Source: Brachyspira pilosicoli P43/6/78 | GTDB taxonomy: Bacteria; Spirochaetota; Brachyspiria; Brachyspirales; Brachyspiraceae | Direction of reading: 5' to 3' | DNA: 64,000 nt | Assembly (NCBI RefSeq): GCF_000325665.1 | Contig: NC_019908.1 | Span: 1,426,001 to 1,490,000 of the forward strand | Shown: piece after piece, positions 8,453 to 19,832 of the stretch | Numbering within the stretch: the first letter of the stretch is position 1 | Layout: the number at the start of each line of letters is the position of its first letter | The notes under the pieces: generated by a model | Told to the model about the DNA's origin: nothing | Database searches by the model: none | Seen by the model: only the letters and a program-made list of their open reading frames with translations | Made by a program: the position numbers and the translations under genes

Positions 8453-11233
8453 CTACCAAGCAAACTGATAGCCGAAATTTATATATAAATCATTAATAGA
8501 TATGTTATCACTAATTTTTTCAGGCATTTTTAGTGCTAAAGATATATAAGGCTGAGCAGTAAGTACATTATACGGCAAAACAAGCACGCTTAAATCACAG
8601 CCCACCTTTAATGCTACAGACTGCATATAATCTTTAGCATAATAAGCTCCCCTATAAGAAAGTGAAGCAAAAAAGTTTTCAAAATATAAATGACTCAAAT
8701 TAAACTGAGCATCCAAATAACCAAAAAGCTCTATATCACCAGCAAGAAAATAATTATCGCTGTATTTCTGTTGGCTTACATAATTATAAAACTCACTAGG
8801 TGCCGCAACATATCTTCCGCCGAAAACTCTTGAAGCTCCATTAAATGCTGCAGTAGTATCAAATGCATAAGAACCATAAAAACTTACTCTAATAGGGGCA
8901 TATCTTGTTTGAAATAATGTTTTAAAATCTAGAGCAAATTTATTATACCTTACAGAATAAGTAGGATAAAGCGCTATTTGAACTAAGTCATTAAAATATG
9001 GTTTATCAGAAGCAGATTTAAATCTAAAAATAGCAGCTAATGTAGTATTAAAAGTCCAAGAAGAAAATTTCCAATTAAAAGCACTTTGATAATAAAGAGG
9101 ATTGTTATAGTATATTGTATCAGAAAATAATGCTGTAGATATTGTAGGAGCTATATAAAATAATACCTTATCACTCTCTGTAAAGAGATTAAATTGCATA
9201 TTAATAGCACTGCTTACTCTCCAATATTTACTATAAGTTGAATAAACTATATCGCTTCCAAATTGAAAATTTATAGGATAAAGCAAATCATTAAATGTCA
9301 TATCTAATTGAGTTTGTAAAAACTGAGAAGGTATATCATAACCAATCATCAATATAGAAAGATTATCAAACTCTACAGAAGATACAGCAGTAGCTAATCC
9401 TATACCATTAAAGAAATATTGAAATGTTTCATTAAATAATGGGAAAGGAAACCATAAAGACCAAGGTTTAATATATTTAAAAGGGTTATGTTTTCCTAAT
9501 TCCATTTGAGGAGAGAAATTATACTTTTCTATTGTTTTATCTGTTAGGGTTATATTTTTTGTTTCTGGATTAATAGTGGTGTCTTCTGTCATTAATCTAT
9601 CGTATTGAGAAAATCTTCCCTTATAATAAACAACATTCTCACCATTTTCTAAAACATTAACAGATGATAATACTCCTCCAGAATAATTTTTATTGTATAA
9701 TCTTATTCTATTAGCATTTAAATCTAATTCCCCTAACCTATAAAAACTATCATCATTATTATAAGAAAATAAAAGCCTATTATTTGAATATCTTAAATAA
9801 CGCACATAATTAAGTGTATTATCTTGTGTATTAACATATTTAAGAGTTTTATTATTATAATCATAAATTGCTATATGTTTAATACCTTTGTCTATAACAA
9901 TTAAAGCTACTGTATTATCATCTATTACTGTAGGAGAAGTATAAGTAATAGTATCATTAGGCTCAAGCAATACTTCTCTATTATTATTTTCATCAATATA
10001 GATAAAAGTAGTATTATGCAAATCTTTACCTATGCCTATTATACCGCCTCTAAAAAAACTTGCATATTGTAAATCATACCATTTTCTTTTTGTTCTTCTT
10101 TTTGTTTCTAAATCATATTCTTTTACTATATATCTATAAAGCCCAGCATTATAAGTATAAGATACAATTAACGCCCTTTTACCGTCTGCAGAAATATCCA
10201 AACTCTCAGAACTTTTATCTATTAGAAATTCAAATTTTAAATCTTTTTTATTGTTTTCATTGTTTCTTGTTTTTTTGTATGAATATAAAGCACCAAGATT
10301 AGAATCTATATAATAAAGCGTATCATCATAAGAATCTATATCTTCAATATATGTTTCTTTATCATTAACCCTAAGAGCTTCGCTTGGATTAATATTTTTA
10401 ATCATAATATAATTTTGAAACTCACCCCATACATCAAGAAAATCTATATTATAAACTTTTTTAAAAGCTCCATAAAATCCTGCATTATATACATTAAAAG
10501 AAAAAGAGAATTTATGCCTCATAGCTTCCCAAAGTTCATTATACTTATCCATTCCAAAACGCTCTTGCAAATACTTTGAAAAAAGCCCGCCATATTCATA
10601 ATATACAGTTCCATAAGGTTTTTTTCTCCAAAGGTCGCTAGCCTGCATAGGTGTCTTAAACTTTCCTTCGTATATATCTTGTCTTAATCTCTGTTTTACT
10701 AATGGGTCATTAGCTCTGCCAAAGCCTTTATAACTCTCCATACTCACAGTAACACCTTCAAGCATAAACCCGGGTGTATTAATAAAAACAAGTGAAGCCC
10801 AACTTCCAAAAATTCTTGTTTGAATACCAGCTTTTTCAGAGTTTAAACTAAGTAAATGCACAAGCTCATGTATAAATGTACCTCTAAAATTATCTTCATC
10901 TATGGTAAGCTCGCCAGATTCTGCTGTATCAAATAATATTATTCTTGGATATGGAACGGGTACTGCTACAGAATTAAATAAATTTATATCAGGAGTGATT
11001 ACTACTGGAATTTTGCCGTATACTGTGCTATTTAATATTTTAGAATACTCTTCATAAATATCATCAGCAATACCAGCTAATTTTTCAGCACTTCTTCTAG
11101 ACTCAATAGGAAATATTATTTCAAATTTCTCTGTATTTATTGTATGTAATTGTCTAAATGGTTTGAATATTTGAAGCTGACCATACAATACAGATATAGA
11201 AAATATTAAAAAAAACAATATATATTTTTTCAT
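8453..11233 (-). CDS. Secreted gluzincin-type (peptidase MA-like) protein with propeller-like middle and barrel-like C-terminus
   Basis: 926 residues. A signal peptide (MKKYILFFLIFSISVLYG) precedes a zinc-protease motif HELVH at 122-126 with a Glu in MLEG at 159, the spacing of gluzincin metallopeptidases (HExxH plus a distant Glu). Residues from about 290 to 560 carry repeats of the type seen in TolB/WD-like propellers (short YIDENNN, IAIDYNN-like strands with SADG). From about 600 the protein alternates aromatic strands and ends INFGYQFAW, which suggests an outer-membrane barrel. I infer a surface or periplasmic protease anchored in the outer membrane. All three parts are inferred from motifs; the zinc motif is the firmest. 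Confidence 0.65.
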   Translation of the reverse strand: MKKYILFFLIFSISVLYGQLQIFKPFRQLHTINTEKFEIIFPIESRRSAEKLAGIADDIYEEYSKILNSTVYGKIPVVITPDINLFNSVAVPVPYPRIILFDTAESGELTIDEDNFRGTFIHELVHLLSLNSEKAGIQTRIFGSWASLVFINTPGFMLEGVTVSMESYKGFGRANDPLVKQRLRQDIYEGKFKTPMQASDLWRKKPYGTVYYEYGGLFSKYLQERFGMDKYNELWEAMRHKFSFSFNVYNAGFYGAFKKVYNIDFLDVWGEFQNYIMIKNINPSEALRVNDKETYIEDIDSYDDTLYYIDSNLGALYSYKKTRNNENNKKDLKFEFLIDKSSESLDISADGKRALIVSYTYNAGLYRYIVKEYDLETKRRTKRKWYDLQYASFFRGGIIGIGKDLHNTTFIYIDENNNREVLLEPNDTITYTSPTVIDDNTVALIVIDKGIKHIAIYDYNNKTLKYVNTQDNTLNYVRYLRYSNNRLLFSYNNDDSFYRLGELDLNANRIRLYNKNYSGGVLSSVNVLENGENVVYYKGRFSQYDRLMTEDTTINPETKNITLTDKTIEKYNFSPQMELGKHNPFKYIKPWSLWFPFPLFNETFQYFFNGIGLATAVSSVEFDNLSILMIGYDIPSQFLQTQLDMTFNDLLYPINFQFGSDIVYSTYSKYWRVSSAINMQFNLFTESDKVLFYIAPTISTALFSDTIYYNNPLYYQSAFNWKFSSWTFNTTLAAIFRFKSASDKPYFNDLVQIALYPTYSVRYNKFALDFKTLFQTRYAPIRVSFYGSYAFDTTAAFNGASRVFGGRYVAAPSEFYNYVSQQKYSDNYFLAGDIELFGYLDAQFNLSHLYFENFFASLSYRGAYYAKDYMQSVALKVGCDLSVLVLPYNVLTAQPYISLALKMPEKISDNISINDLYINFGYQFAW

Positions 11234-11271
11234 AGATTAGAATATATATTATTGGGAGTTTTTGTCAATAA

Positions 11272-11730
11272 TTAGCTATTATATTCTTCTCTAGCCATTT
11301 TTTCTAAAGTAGATTTTACTTCATTAATAAAAACTTTATCTTCAACTACAATATGATTAAACAGCCAATCCCTCAAAAACATAGTGAATCCCTTTATATC
11401 TATTTCTTTGCCAATCTTATAATTATTTACTTCTTCTAAAACTTTATTAGTAAAATTCCTATGTTTAACTACATGAGATTTAAATCCGCTATAATCTATA
11501 GCTTTCATTATAGCCTCTTCTGTAGAAAAGTGATAAGCAACGTAATCAACAGTATCTTTAATAATGTTATTTAATTCTTCTGCTACATCATCTTTCGATA
11601 TGTCTTTATTCATAACTAATATATATAACTTATTTAATATATTAACTAGTTCTTTATGCTGGTCATCTACTCTTTTATATCCAGTATTAAACCTACTTTC
11701 CCATTTTATTTCTTGAACATTATCTTCCAT
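11272..11730 (-). CDS. Bacteriohemerythrin (copy 1)
   Basis: 152 residues with all di-iron ligands of the hemerythrin four-helix bundle: the N-terminal W..RFNTG...DDQH motif, HFSTEE, HVVKHRNF and NHIVVEDKVF near the end. Hemerythrins bind O2 reversibly at a non-haem di-iron site and in bacteria serve in oxygen sensing, storage or detoxification. That fits an anaerobe with limited oxygen tolerance. It lies in tandem with a second copy upstream. Confidence 0.9.
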   Translation of the reverse strand: MEDNVQEIKWESRFNTGYKRVDDQHKELVNILNKLYILVMNKDISKDDVAEELNNIIKDTVDYVAYHFSTEEAIMKAIDYSGFKSHVVKHRNFTNKVLEEVNNYKIGKEIDIKGFTMFLRDWLFNHIVVEDKVFINEVKSTLEKMAREEYNS

Positions 11731-11847
11731 ATACCAAATATCCTTTTTATTATTCTAATTTAAATATAACCAAAATTTTAATTTTTTGTATATAATAAAT
11801 TAAACAAAATATTAAACATCTATTTCTTTATTCGGATATTTTTTATA

Positions 11848-12297
11848 TTAATTATCTGTTTTTTTTAAAATTGCCTTAAGTTCATATACAAACGCTTTAT
11901 CTTCTATTAAAATATGATTAAATAACCAATTTCTTAAATATGTTATTAAACTTACTATATCTATGTAATTATTAGCAGTATAATTTTTTACCTCATCAAA
12001 TATTTTATTTGAGAAGTCTCTATGTTTTGATGAATGTTTAGCAATATTTTTATAATTAATTGCTTTCATAATATCTTCTTCTGTCCTAAAATGATAAACC
12101 ATATAATCTATAGTATCTTTCAACACAGAATTAAACTCTTGCCTAATTTTAGGATTACTTAAATCCTTATCAGCATTAATATCATAAAGTCTATTAAGCA
12201 TACCAACAAATTTTTCATGCTGTTCATCAATTCTTTTATATCCAGTATTAAAAGTATCTTTCCACACAATGTATTTTTCATCATTAACAATTGTCAT
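11848..12297 (-). CDS. Bacteriohemerythrin (copy 2)
   Basis: The start is set at 12297, where an AGGGGGT ribosome site sits a few bases upstream; the frame continues upstream without one. The 149-residue product has the ligands DEQH, HFRTEED, HSSKHRDF and NHILIEDKAF, and matches copy 1 throughout, so the pair is a tandem duplication. The intergenic gap of 117 bases leaves room for a promoter for copy 1. A sigma-70-like promoter at 12344-12371 precedes this copy. Confidence 0.9.
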   Translation of the reverse strand: MTIVNDEKYIVWKDTFNTGYKRIDEQHEKFVGMLNRLYDINADKDLSNPKIRQEFNSVLKDTIDYMVYHFRTEEDIMKAINYKNIAKHSSKHRDFSNKIFDEVKNYTANNYIDIVSLITYLRNWLFNHILIEDKAFVYELKAILKKTDN

Positions 12298-12343
12298 AAT
12301 ATACCCCCTATACGAATATATAAACTTAAATCTCCATAAAATC

Positions 12344-12371
12344 AGCATATAAAAAATATTATGCTTGTCAA
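12344..12371 (-). promoter_or_regulatory. Sigma-70-like promoter of hemerythrin copy 2
   Basis: On the minus strand TTGACA (12366-12371) and TATGCT (12344-12349) are separated by 16 bases. Transcription would begin about 40 bases before the chosen ATG. Confidence 0.6.
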
Positions 12372-12509
12372 TAAAAATAAAATATTTTTTATAGAAAAAA
12401 CTAAAAAATATTTGTTTTTTAATTATTTTTTTATATATTTACATACTGATAATAAATACTAGAAAAATGATATTTCTATAACAATTAAAAATATATTTTT
12501 AAAATAAAA

Positions 12510-12545
12510 AAGCTTACAATAAGAAATATCTCCTATTGTAAGCTT
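12510..12545 (-). terminator. Rho-independent terminator of eno
   Basis: A perfect 12-bp inverted repeat (AAGCTTACAATA and its complement, 12510-12521 and 12534-12545) with a 12-base loop. It is followed on the minus strand by TTTTTATTTT and lies 20 bases after the eno stop codon. Confidence 0.88.
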
Positions 12546-12564
12546 AATTTTTATATAGACAAAA

Positions 12565-13872
<1,308 letters not shown>

Positions 13873-13893
13873 TTATAAATTATAATTGTATAT

Positions 13894-13921
13894 ATCATAT
13901 AACATAATATATAAATTTCAA
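13894..13921 (-). promoter_or_regulatory. Sigma-70-like promoter of eno
   Basis: Minus-strand TTGAAA (13916-13921) and TATGAT (13894-13899) with a 16-base spacer. An AAGGAG ribosome site sits just before the ATG. Confidence 0.55.
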
Positions 13922-13953
13922 GTTAAAAAATAATTATGAATGTAATAATATAA

Positions 13954-14847
13954 TTAATTAAAAGAATTATATTTAAATCTTCTATTTTCAGCTATAGCTC
14001 TTCCTATAGCATTCATTATAAGCCCAGTTATAATGCATATTCCAGAGAGAAGTATAAAACCTGTAGCTAGCACTGATGTGGCAATAGGAACAAAGCCTTC
14101 TTTTATAAATGACAATATAACAGGTATGCCATAATAAAAACCAAATAAAGCAAAAAATAAAGCTATTATCCACCAAAATATTATAGGTTTTTCTGTCATA
14201 AGCAAATATATCATAAGAAATAATATTCTAAACCCATCTCTAAAAGTATTAAGTTTAGAGAAAGAACCTTCCGGTCTGCTTTTATATTCTGCATCCATTT
14301 CTCCTATTTGCATACGCATCTGCATAGCAAATATAGTAAGTTCTGCTTCTATTTCAAAACCTCTTGAAGTTGCAGGAAATGTCTTTACAAATTTGCGTGA
14401 AAAAACTCTATAACCACTTAATATATCATTAACATTATTGCCAAATAAAAACTTAGCAAAACCAGTAAGCATTTTATTTCCAAAAGAATGCCCCTTTCTG
14501 TATTTACCAGCTTTACGTACAACTGTAACCATATCCAAATCATTGTTAACCAAATAATCTACAAGTCTTGGTATAGCAGAAGCATCGCATTCATTGTCAC
14601 CATCTATTAATATATAAATGTCGCTATCAACAATAGAAAAAGCTTGCCTAACAACTTCTCCTTTGCCTTGATACATAACTTTTTTTACTATGGCACCCGC
14701 TTCTTTTGCAATATTGTATGAATTATCTGTAGAATTATTATCAAATACATATACTTCACATTCAGGAGAATATTTTTTTATATCTTCTATTACTTGTTTA
14801 ATAGTAAGCTCTTCATTATAACATGGTATTATTGCTGATACTTTCAT
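13954..14847 (-). CDS. GT2-family membrane glycosyltransferase (dolichol/undecaprenyl-phosphate sugar transferase-like)
   Basis: 297 residues. The GT-A fold begins VSAIIPCYNEELTI, with the nucleotide-binding DNNSTD and the acidic metal motif LIDGDNE. SGYRVFSRKF and RGFEIEAELT match the polyprenyl-phosphate glycosyltransferase branch. Two membrane helices follow at about 225-245 and 255-280, as in GtrB/ArnC-type enzymes. It would transfer a sugar from a nucleotide to a lipid carrier on the cytoplasmic face. The start codon overlaps the stop of the upstream membrane gene (TAATG), so the two are translationally coupled. Confidence 0.85.
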   Translation of the reverse strand: MKVSAIIPCYNEELTIKQVIEDIKKYSPECEVYVFDNNSTDNSYNIAKEAGAIVKKVMYQGKGEVVRQAFSIVDSDIYILIDGDNECDASAIPRLVDYLVNNDLDMVTVVRKAGKYRKGHSFGNKMLTGFAKFLFGNNVNDILSGYRVFSRKFVKTFPATSRGFEIEAELTIFAMQMRMQIGEMDAEYKSRPEGSFSKLNTFRDGFRILFLMIYLLMTEKPIIFWWIIALFFALFGFYYGIPVILSFIKEGFVPIATSVLATGFILLSGICIITGLIMNAIGRAIAENRRFKYNSFN

Positions 14848-16790
14848 TATTTTTTATCCTTTGCAATATATTTAAAAAATATAGAATTGTCCATATCTTG
14901 ACAAGTTATTGTTCTCAAAACCCAACTATTTTCTTTAACATTATAAGTAGTATTTCCAATATTTTTAGTAGGCTTTAATCCTCTATTAATAAAACTCATT
15001 AATTGAAAATCTATATATGATAATACTCCAGTAGAAGAATAAATAATAATAAACATCATAACATATTTCTTAAAAGATTGTACATTTAAATTATCATTAA
15101 AGTATTTTATTACAAATACATATAAAAAGAAAAAAGCTGTTGTATTAGTTCTGTGAAAATTATGATCTAATGAATATTGTATCATTGAAACAAAAATAAA
15201 TACAAATATTGTTGTATAGAAGATATAATTATTTTTATTATCTTTAAATAGCAATAACATTAATATACCAAAATTTAACATATAGCTTATAAGTAATCTT
15301 AAAATATTTTGTTGTATCAGTATAGTAAATCCATCATTAACTGTACTTGTAGATGACAAATAAAGATACATTAATGGAAATATAGATATAGATGATAATA
15401 TGTTACTAACACTAAAGATATTTTTTATTTCTGATAATTTATTATTTTTTACATCTAAAATAACTTTCACAATCATATATGGTAATATTCCTATAATTGC
15501 ATAAGGTGAATAAAATACAATAGATAGACCTAAAAATGCAAAATTAGTTGATTTTTTCTGATGTAAAAATAAAGAAGACATCACCCAAATTCCTATTGAT
15601 TGATTAAATAACCAATATATATTCTGAATATTTGAGTTATATGCAGTTTTAAAACTAAAAAACCAATGGAAATCTATTGGGCAAAATATGATAAATATAA
15701 ATAATGAAATAATAATAAAAATATTATTTTTGTTTTTTATATGCATCATTGTTAGAATAAAAAATATTAATATACCAAAAGAACTCCATAAAACTAGCAT
15801 AACTTTTGCAAAAGAAAAACCAAATAATTTACCACATAAAGCTGGTATTACCCAATGAGCAAAATAGAAAACAAATCCAAATCCATTTTCTGAATAAATT
15901 AAAGGCCAAGAAAAATTTACTAAATCTCTAAAAACAGCATTTCTTCCAGATAAAGCATCATAAGATTGGTCAAAAACTTCTCCTACACCTGTAATCAATA
16001 TAAATAAAATAGATATAAAAATAATAGCACATAATGTATAAATATTTATTTTCAATATATTATTATAATTATTAATAGAATCTTTTATTAATACATACAA
16101 AAGTATAATCATAGAAATGGTAATTGGTATAGATACAAAATATTTTGTCCATGTAACAACAAATATCATATATGGAAGTATTAAATATAAATATCCCATA
16201 ATCATCATTGTACTTAATTTTATATTAATATTTTTATCAAAAAAAGCACTATCACTCTTATATTTGAAAATGATAAGAAATATTATCATAAAAAATAAAA
16301 ATATTATGTACTCTATTTTTAAAGATAAAGTATAAGAAATATCATAACTATCTTCATTATCATCTATAATCCTACTTGAAACTAGATTGCCAAAAGGGCT
16401 TCCATTTCTAATCATTCCTATTTTTTTTATATAATTATTATTTTCTGAAATTTTATTTATGTCTGGATAAACATCATAAATATCACTATTTCTAAATACC
16501 TTATCATAATATTTTATTCTAAAATTATAGCTATAATTCATTATAGAATTATTAGTTAAAACATAATTAGTAATAGCAGCTTCATCTAAATTATTGTTTA
16601 CAGTAAATAGTTGATTAATTTCTTCTATATTTAGATTATTTAATTCTAAAGTTTCAGTGATATTTATTTTAAACTCCGATAAATAACCTATTCGCTCTTT
16701 ATTTCCTAAAAAAGATAATACAATTATTGAAACAGCAAATATAACAACAAATGCTATATATATTTTAAAAAATAGATTTTTATTTTTCAT
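14847..16790 (-). CDS. Large polytopic membrane protein, possible GT-C-type glycosyltransferase
   Basis: I start at the ATG at 16790, preceded by TGGGA; a TTG at 16802 in the same frame has no ribosome site. About 647 residues: one membrane helix at the N-terminus, a soluble segment of roughly 130 residues, then some 12 helices. The overlapping GT2 gene downstream suggests a pair in which a lipid-linked sugar made by the GT2 enzyme is used by this protein outside the cytoplasm, as in Gtr-type systems. I see no decisive catalytic motif, so this role is inference. Confidence 0.6.
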   Translation of the reverse strand: MKNKNLFFKIYIAFVVIFAVSIIVLSFLGNKERIGYLSEFKINITETLELNNLNIEEINQLFTVNNNLDEAAITNYVLTNNSIMNYSYNFRIKYYDKVFRNSDIYDVYPDINKISENNNYIKKIGMIRNGSPFGNLVSSRIIDDNEDSYDISYTLSLKIEYIIFLFFMIIFLIIFKYKSDSAFFDKNINIKLSTMMIMGYLYLILPYMIFVVTWTKYFVSIPITISMIILLYVLIKDSINNYNNILKINIYTLCAIIFISILFILITGVGEVFDQSYDALSGRNAVFRDLVNFSWPLIYSENGFGFVFYFAHWVIPALCGKLFGFSFAKVMLVLWSSFGILIFFILTMMHIKNKNNIFIIISLFIFIIFCPIDFHWFFSFKTAYNSNIQNIYWLFNQSIGIWVMSSLFLHQKKSTNFAFLGLSIVFYSPYAIIGILPYMIVKVILDVKNNKLSEIKNIFSVSNILSSISIFPLMYLYLSSTSTVNDGFTILIQQNILRLLISYMLNFGILMLLLFKDNKNNYIFYTTIFVFIFVSMIQYSLDHNFHRTNTTAFFFLYVFVIKYFNDNLNVQSFKKYVMMFIIIYSSTGVLSYIDFQLMSFINRGLKPTKNIGNTTYNVKENSWVLRTITCQDMDNSIFFKYIAKDKK

Positions 16791-16936
16791 TTTTAATCCC
16801 AAAAAAATAATAAAGTATGTAAAAAATTATAATTTCATTTAATAATTTCTATGATAAAAAATATTTTTTATATTTCAGAATAAAACTTTTGAAAATTATA
16901 GTATAAAAATTAATATTGTCAATTATAAAATAAAAA

Positions 16937-16971
16937 ATGGGCAAGAAACTAATATAAAGCTTCTCACCCAT
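16937..16971 (-). terminator. Terminator of adhE
   Basis: Arms ATGGGCAAGAA (16937-16947) and TTCTCACCCAT (16961-16971). In the minus-strand transcript all 11 pairs form, two of them as G-U wobbles, followed by TTTTTATTTT. In the plus-strand transcript the same positions would be A-C mismatches, so the hairpin is directional and belongs to adhE. Confidence 0.82.
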
Positions 16972-16996
16972 AAAAAATTATAAAAGAAAAATTTTA

Positions 16997-19600
16997 TTAA
17001 TAAACACCATTATAAGCATCTAAATAAATTTGTTTTAATTCTTTCATAAGAGGATAAACCGGATTAGCACCAGTACATTGATCATTAAATGCCTGTTCTA
17101 CTATATCATCAAGTTTAGCCATAAAGTCTTTTTCAGCTACACCATAATCTTTAATAGACAAAGGTATATCCAAATCTTTCTTAAGACCATTGATAGCCTT
17201 AATTAAATTAGCTACTTTTTCATTATCATTTTTGCCGCCAAGACCAAGCATATCAGCAATAAATGAATATCTCTCTCTAGCATGAGGATATTTATATTGA
17301 GGGAATAAACCTTGTTTAGTAGGTTTTTCATTAGAATTATATTTAACAACCTGACATATTAAAAGAGCATTAGCAATACCATGAGGAATATTGAAAGCAG
17401 CACCAAGTTTATGAGCCAATGAGTGACAAATACCCAAGAAAGCATTAGCAAAAGCCATACCAGCAAGTGAAGCAGCATAATGCATTTGTTCACGAGCTAC
17501 AGGGTTTTCAGCACCTTCTTTATATGAAGCAGGCAAATATTTAAATATTAATTTAATAGCTTTTTCAGCATTAGAATTAGAAAACTCAGTAGAACATATA
17601 GAAGCATAAGCCTCAAGAGCATGAGTTAAAGAGTCTATACCGCTTGCAGCACATAAACCTTTTGGCATACTCATAACCAAATTAGCATCAAGTATAGCCA
17701 TATCAGGAGTTAAAGCATAATCTGTAATAGGATATTTAATATGTGTAGCATCATCAGTAATAACAGCAAAAGGAGTAGTTTCAGAACCAGTACCAGAAGT
17801 AGTAGGTATAGCAACAAACTGAGCCTTTTTACCTAATTCACCAGCATCACATATTCTCTTTCTTATATCCATAAATACCATAGCAATGTCTTCGAATTTT
17901 ACTTCAGGGTTTTCATAAAGAAGCCAAGCAATCTTACCAGCATCTATTGGAGAACCGCCTCCTAATGCTATAATAACATCAGGTTCAAATACATTAGCCG
18001 TTTTTACTATATCTCTAACAGTACTAATTGTAGGGTCAGGCTTAACATCAGAGAATATAGTATATTTTACTCCTATATCATCTAATACTTTAGTAACATT
18101 GTCAGTTACACCTAATTTGAAAAGCGGTCCGTCTGTGATGATTAATGCTCTTTTTTTGTTAGCATATTCTCTTAAAGCAACATCTAATGAACCTCTTTTT
18201 AAATATATCTTTTCTGGTACTCTATACCATAACATATTTTCTCTCCTTGAAGCTACAGATTTAATATTTAAAAGATGTTTAGGACCAACGTTTTCACTTG
18301 TAGAGTTGTTGCCCCAGCTTCCGCAGCCTAATGTCAAAGATGGTTCTAATCTAAAGTTATATACATCTCCTATAGCACCTTGAGAAGACGGCATATTTAT
18401 AAGTATTCTTCCTGTAGGCATTTTTTCGTAGAATTTTTTAATTCTTTCTTTTTGATTATCTTCATCTGTATAAAGTACAGAAGTGTGTCCAAGTCCTCCA
18501 AATACTATTAAACTATGAGCTTTCTCAACAGCATCATCATAATTATCAGCCTTATACATACCAAGTACAGGTGATAATTTTTCGTAAGAGAATGCTTCAT
18601 CTTTGCTTATAGAAGAAGCTTCACCTATAAGTATTTTTGTCTCTTCTGGAACAGTAATTCCAGCCATTTTAGCTATCACATAAGCAGGCTGACCTACTAT
18701 CTTAGCATTCAAAGCACCGTCTATAATCATTACTTTACTAAGTTTAGCTTTTTCATCTTTATTTAAAAGATAAGCTCCTCTGTATAGGAATTCTTTTTTT
18801 ACTTCCTCATAAACACTTTTTACAACAACAACAGTCTGTTCACTAGCACATATCATACCATTGTCAAAAGTTTTACTCATTATAACAGAATTAACAGCCA
18901 TTTTTATATCAGCAGTTTCATCTATTATAGCAGGAGTATTACCAGCACCAACACCTAAAGCAGGTTTACCGCTAGAATAAGCAGCCTTAACCATTCCAGG
19001 TCCTCCAGTAGCAAGTATTAAATCAATTTGAGGATGACTCATTAAAGCAGCAGAAAGCTCAACTGTAGGCTCTTCAATACAGCCAACAAGTCCATCAGGT
19101 GCCCCATGCTCAACAGCTACTTTGTTAATAATATTACAAACTTCAAGAGTACATTTCTTAGCTCTTGGATGCGGAGAAAATACTATTGCATTTCTTGTTT
19201 TTAAAGCTATTAATGCTTTGAATGCAGCAGTTGATGTTGGGTTTGTAGTAGGTACAACACCAGCTATTATACCAACAGGTTCTGCTATTTTTTTCATTCC
19301 CATAGCAGTATCTTCACTTATGATTCCGCATGTCTTCATATCTTTAAACTTGTTATAAATATATTCAGAAGCAAAGTGATTTTTTATTACTTTATCTTCT
19401 ACTACTCCCATACCTGTTTCTTCTACAGCCATCTTTGCTAAAGGTATTCTTCTGCTGTTAATAGCAATAGCACATGCTTTAAATATGGCATCTACTTGTT
19501 CTTGAGAAAAAGTAGAATATATTTCTTGTGCTTTTTTCGCTTTTGATATTAAGTCATCTAGTACAGAATTTCCGCTTTTTGCTTTTGTATCTTTAGTCAT
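16997..19600 (-). CDS. adhE: Bifunctional acetaldehyde-CoA / alcohol dehydrogenase
   Basis: 867 residues, the usual AdhE length. The N-terminal half is the acetylating aldehyde dehydrogenase, with PTTNPTSTA, the glycine-rich GGPGMV and the catalytic Cys in MICASEQ near residue 253. The C-terminal half is an iron-dependent alcohol dehydrogenase, with GGGSPIDAGK and histidine ligands in HALEAYAS, CHSLAHKLG and IPHGIAN. It converts acetyl-CoA to ethanol and regenerates two NAD+, a main redox outlet in fermentation. It has its own promoter and terminator; a 14-bp tandem repeat lies upstream of the -35. Confidence 0.97.
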   Translation of the reverse strand: MTKDTKAKSGNSVLDDLISKAKKAQEIYSTFSQEQVDAIFKACAIAINSRRIPLAKMAVEETGMGVVEDKVIKNHFASEYIYNKFKDMKTCGIISEDTAMGMKKIAEPVGIIAGVVPTTNPTSTAAFKALIALKTRNAIVFSPHPRAKKCTLEVCNIINKVAVEHGAPDGLVGCIEEPTVELSAALMSHPQIDLILATGGPGMVKAAYSSGKPALGVGAGNTPAIIDETADIKMAVNSVIMSKTFDNGMICASEQTVVVVKSVYEEVKKEFLYRGAYLLNKDEKAKLSKVMIIDGALNAKIVGQPAYVIAKMAGITVPEETKILIGEASSISKDEAFSYEKLSPVLGMYKADNYDDAVEKAHSLIVFGGLGHTSVLYTDEDNQKERIKKFYEKMPTGRILINMPSSQGAIGDVYNFRLEPSLTLGCGSWGNNSTSENVGPKHLLNIKSVASRRENMLWYRVPEKIYLKRGSLDVALREYANKKRALIITDGPLFKLGVTDNVTKVLDDIGVKYTIFSDVKPDPTISTVRDIVKTANVFEPDVIIALGGGSPIDAGKIAWLLYENPEVKFEDIAMVFMDIRKRICDAGELGKKAQFVAIPTTSGTGSETTPFAVITDDATHIKYPITDYALTPDMAILDANLVMSMPKGLCAASGIDSLTHALEAYASICSTEFSNSNAEKAIKLIFKYLPASYKEGAENPVAREQMHYAASLAGMAFANAFLGICHSLAHKLGAAFNIPHGIANALLICQVVKYNSNEKPTKQGLFPQYKYPHARERYSFIADMLGLGGKNDNEKVANLIKAINGLKKDLDIPLSIKDYGVAEKDFMAKLDDIVEQAFNDQCTGANPVYPLMKELKQIYLDAYNGVY

Positions 19601-19634
19601 TTACTTCTCCTAAACCTTAAAAATTTTTGATAAT

Positions 19635-19663
19635 ATTGTACTATAACTATATAATAAAGTCAA
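19635..19663 (-). promoter_or_regulatory. Sigma-70-like promoter of adhE
   Basis: Minus-strand TTGACT (19658-19663) and TACAAT (19635-19640), 17-base spacer, ending 35 bases before the ATG. Confidence 0.7.
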
Positions 19664-19678
19664 TAGCAATATCATAAT

Positions 19679-19706
19679 ACAATAAATAGAGTACAATAAA
19701 TAGAGT
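19679..19706 (-). repeat. 14-bp perfect tandem repeat upstream of the adhE promoter
   Basis: Two head-to-tail copies of ACAATAAATAGAGT (plus-strand reading) at 19679-19692 and 19693-19706, centred about 30 bases upstream of the adhE -35 box. The position suits an activator or repressor with two sites, but no known consensus is recognised. Confidence 0.6.
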
Positions 19707-19832
19707 AAATTTTAATATTAAATATAAAAAAGTATATAAAATAATATGATTTTTTAATAAATTTATAGCAATTAAATTGCATATATTATATAATACATAT
19801 AAAAATATAATATTATCGGAGAAAACTCAAAA

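Noticed and set aside
10060-10302. Plus-strand ORF of 80 residues inside the 926-aa gene
   Set aside because: Low-complexity shadow opposite a well-supported long gene.
13988-14176. 62-residue minus-strand ORF overlapping the GT2 gene
   Set aside because: It lies entirely inside the conserved membrane part of the glycosyltransferase in another frame and has no start signal.
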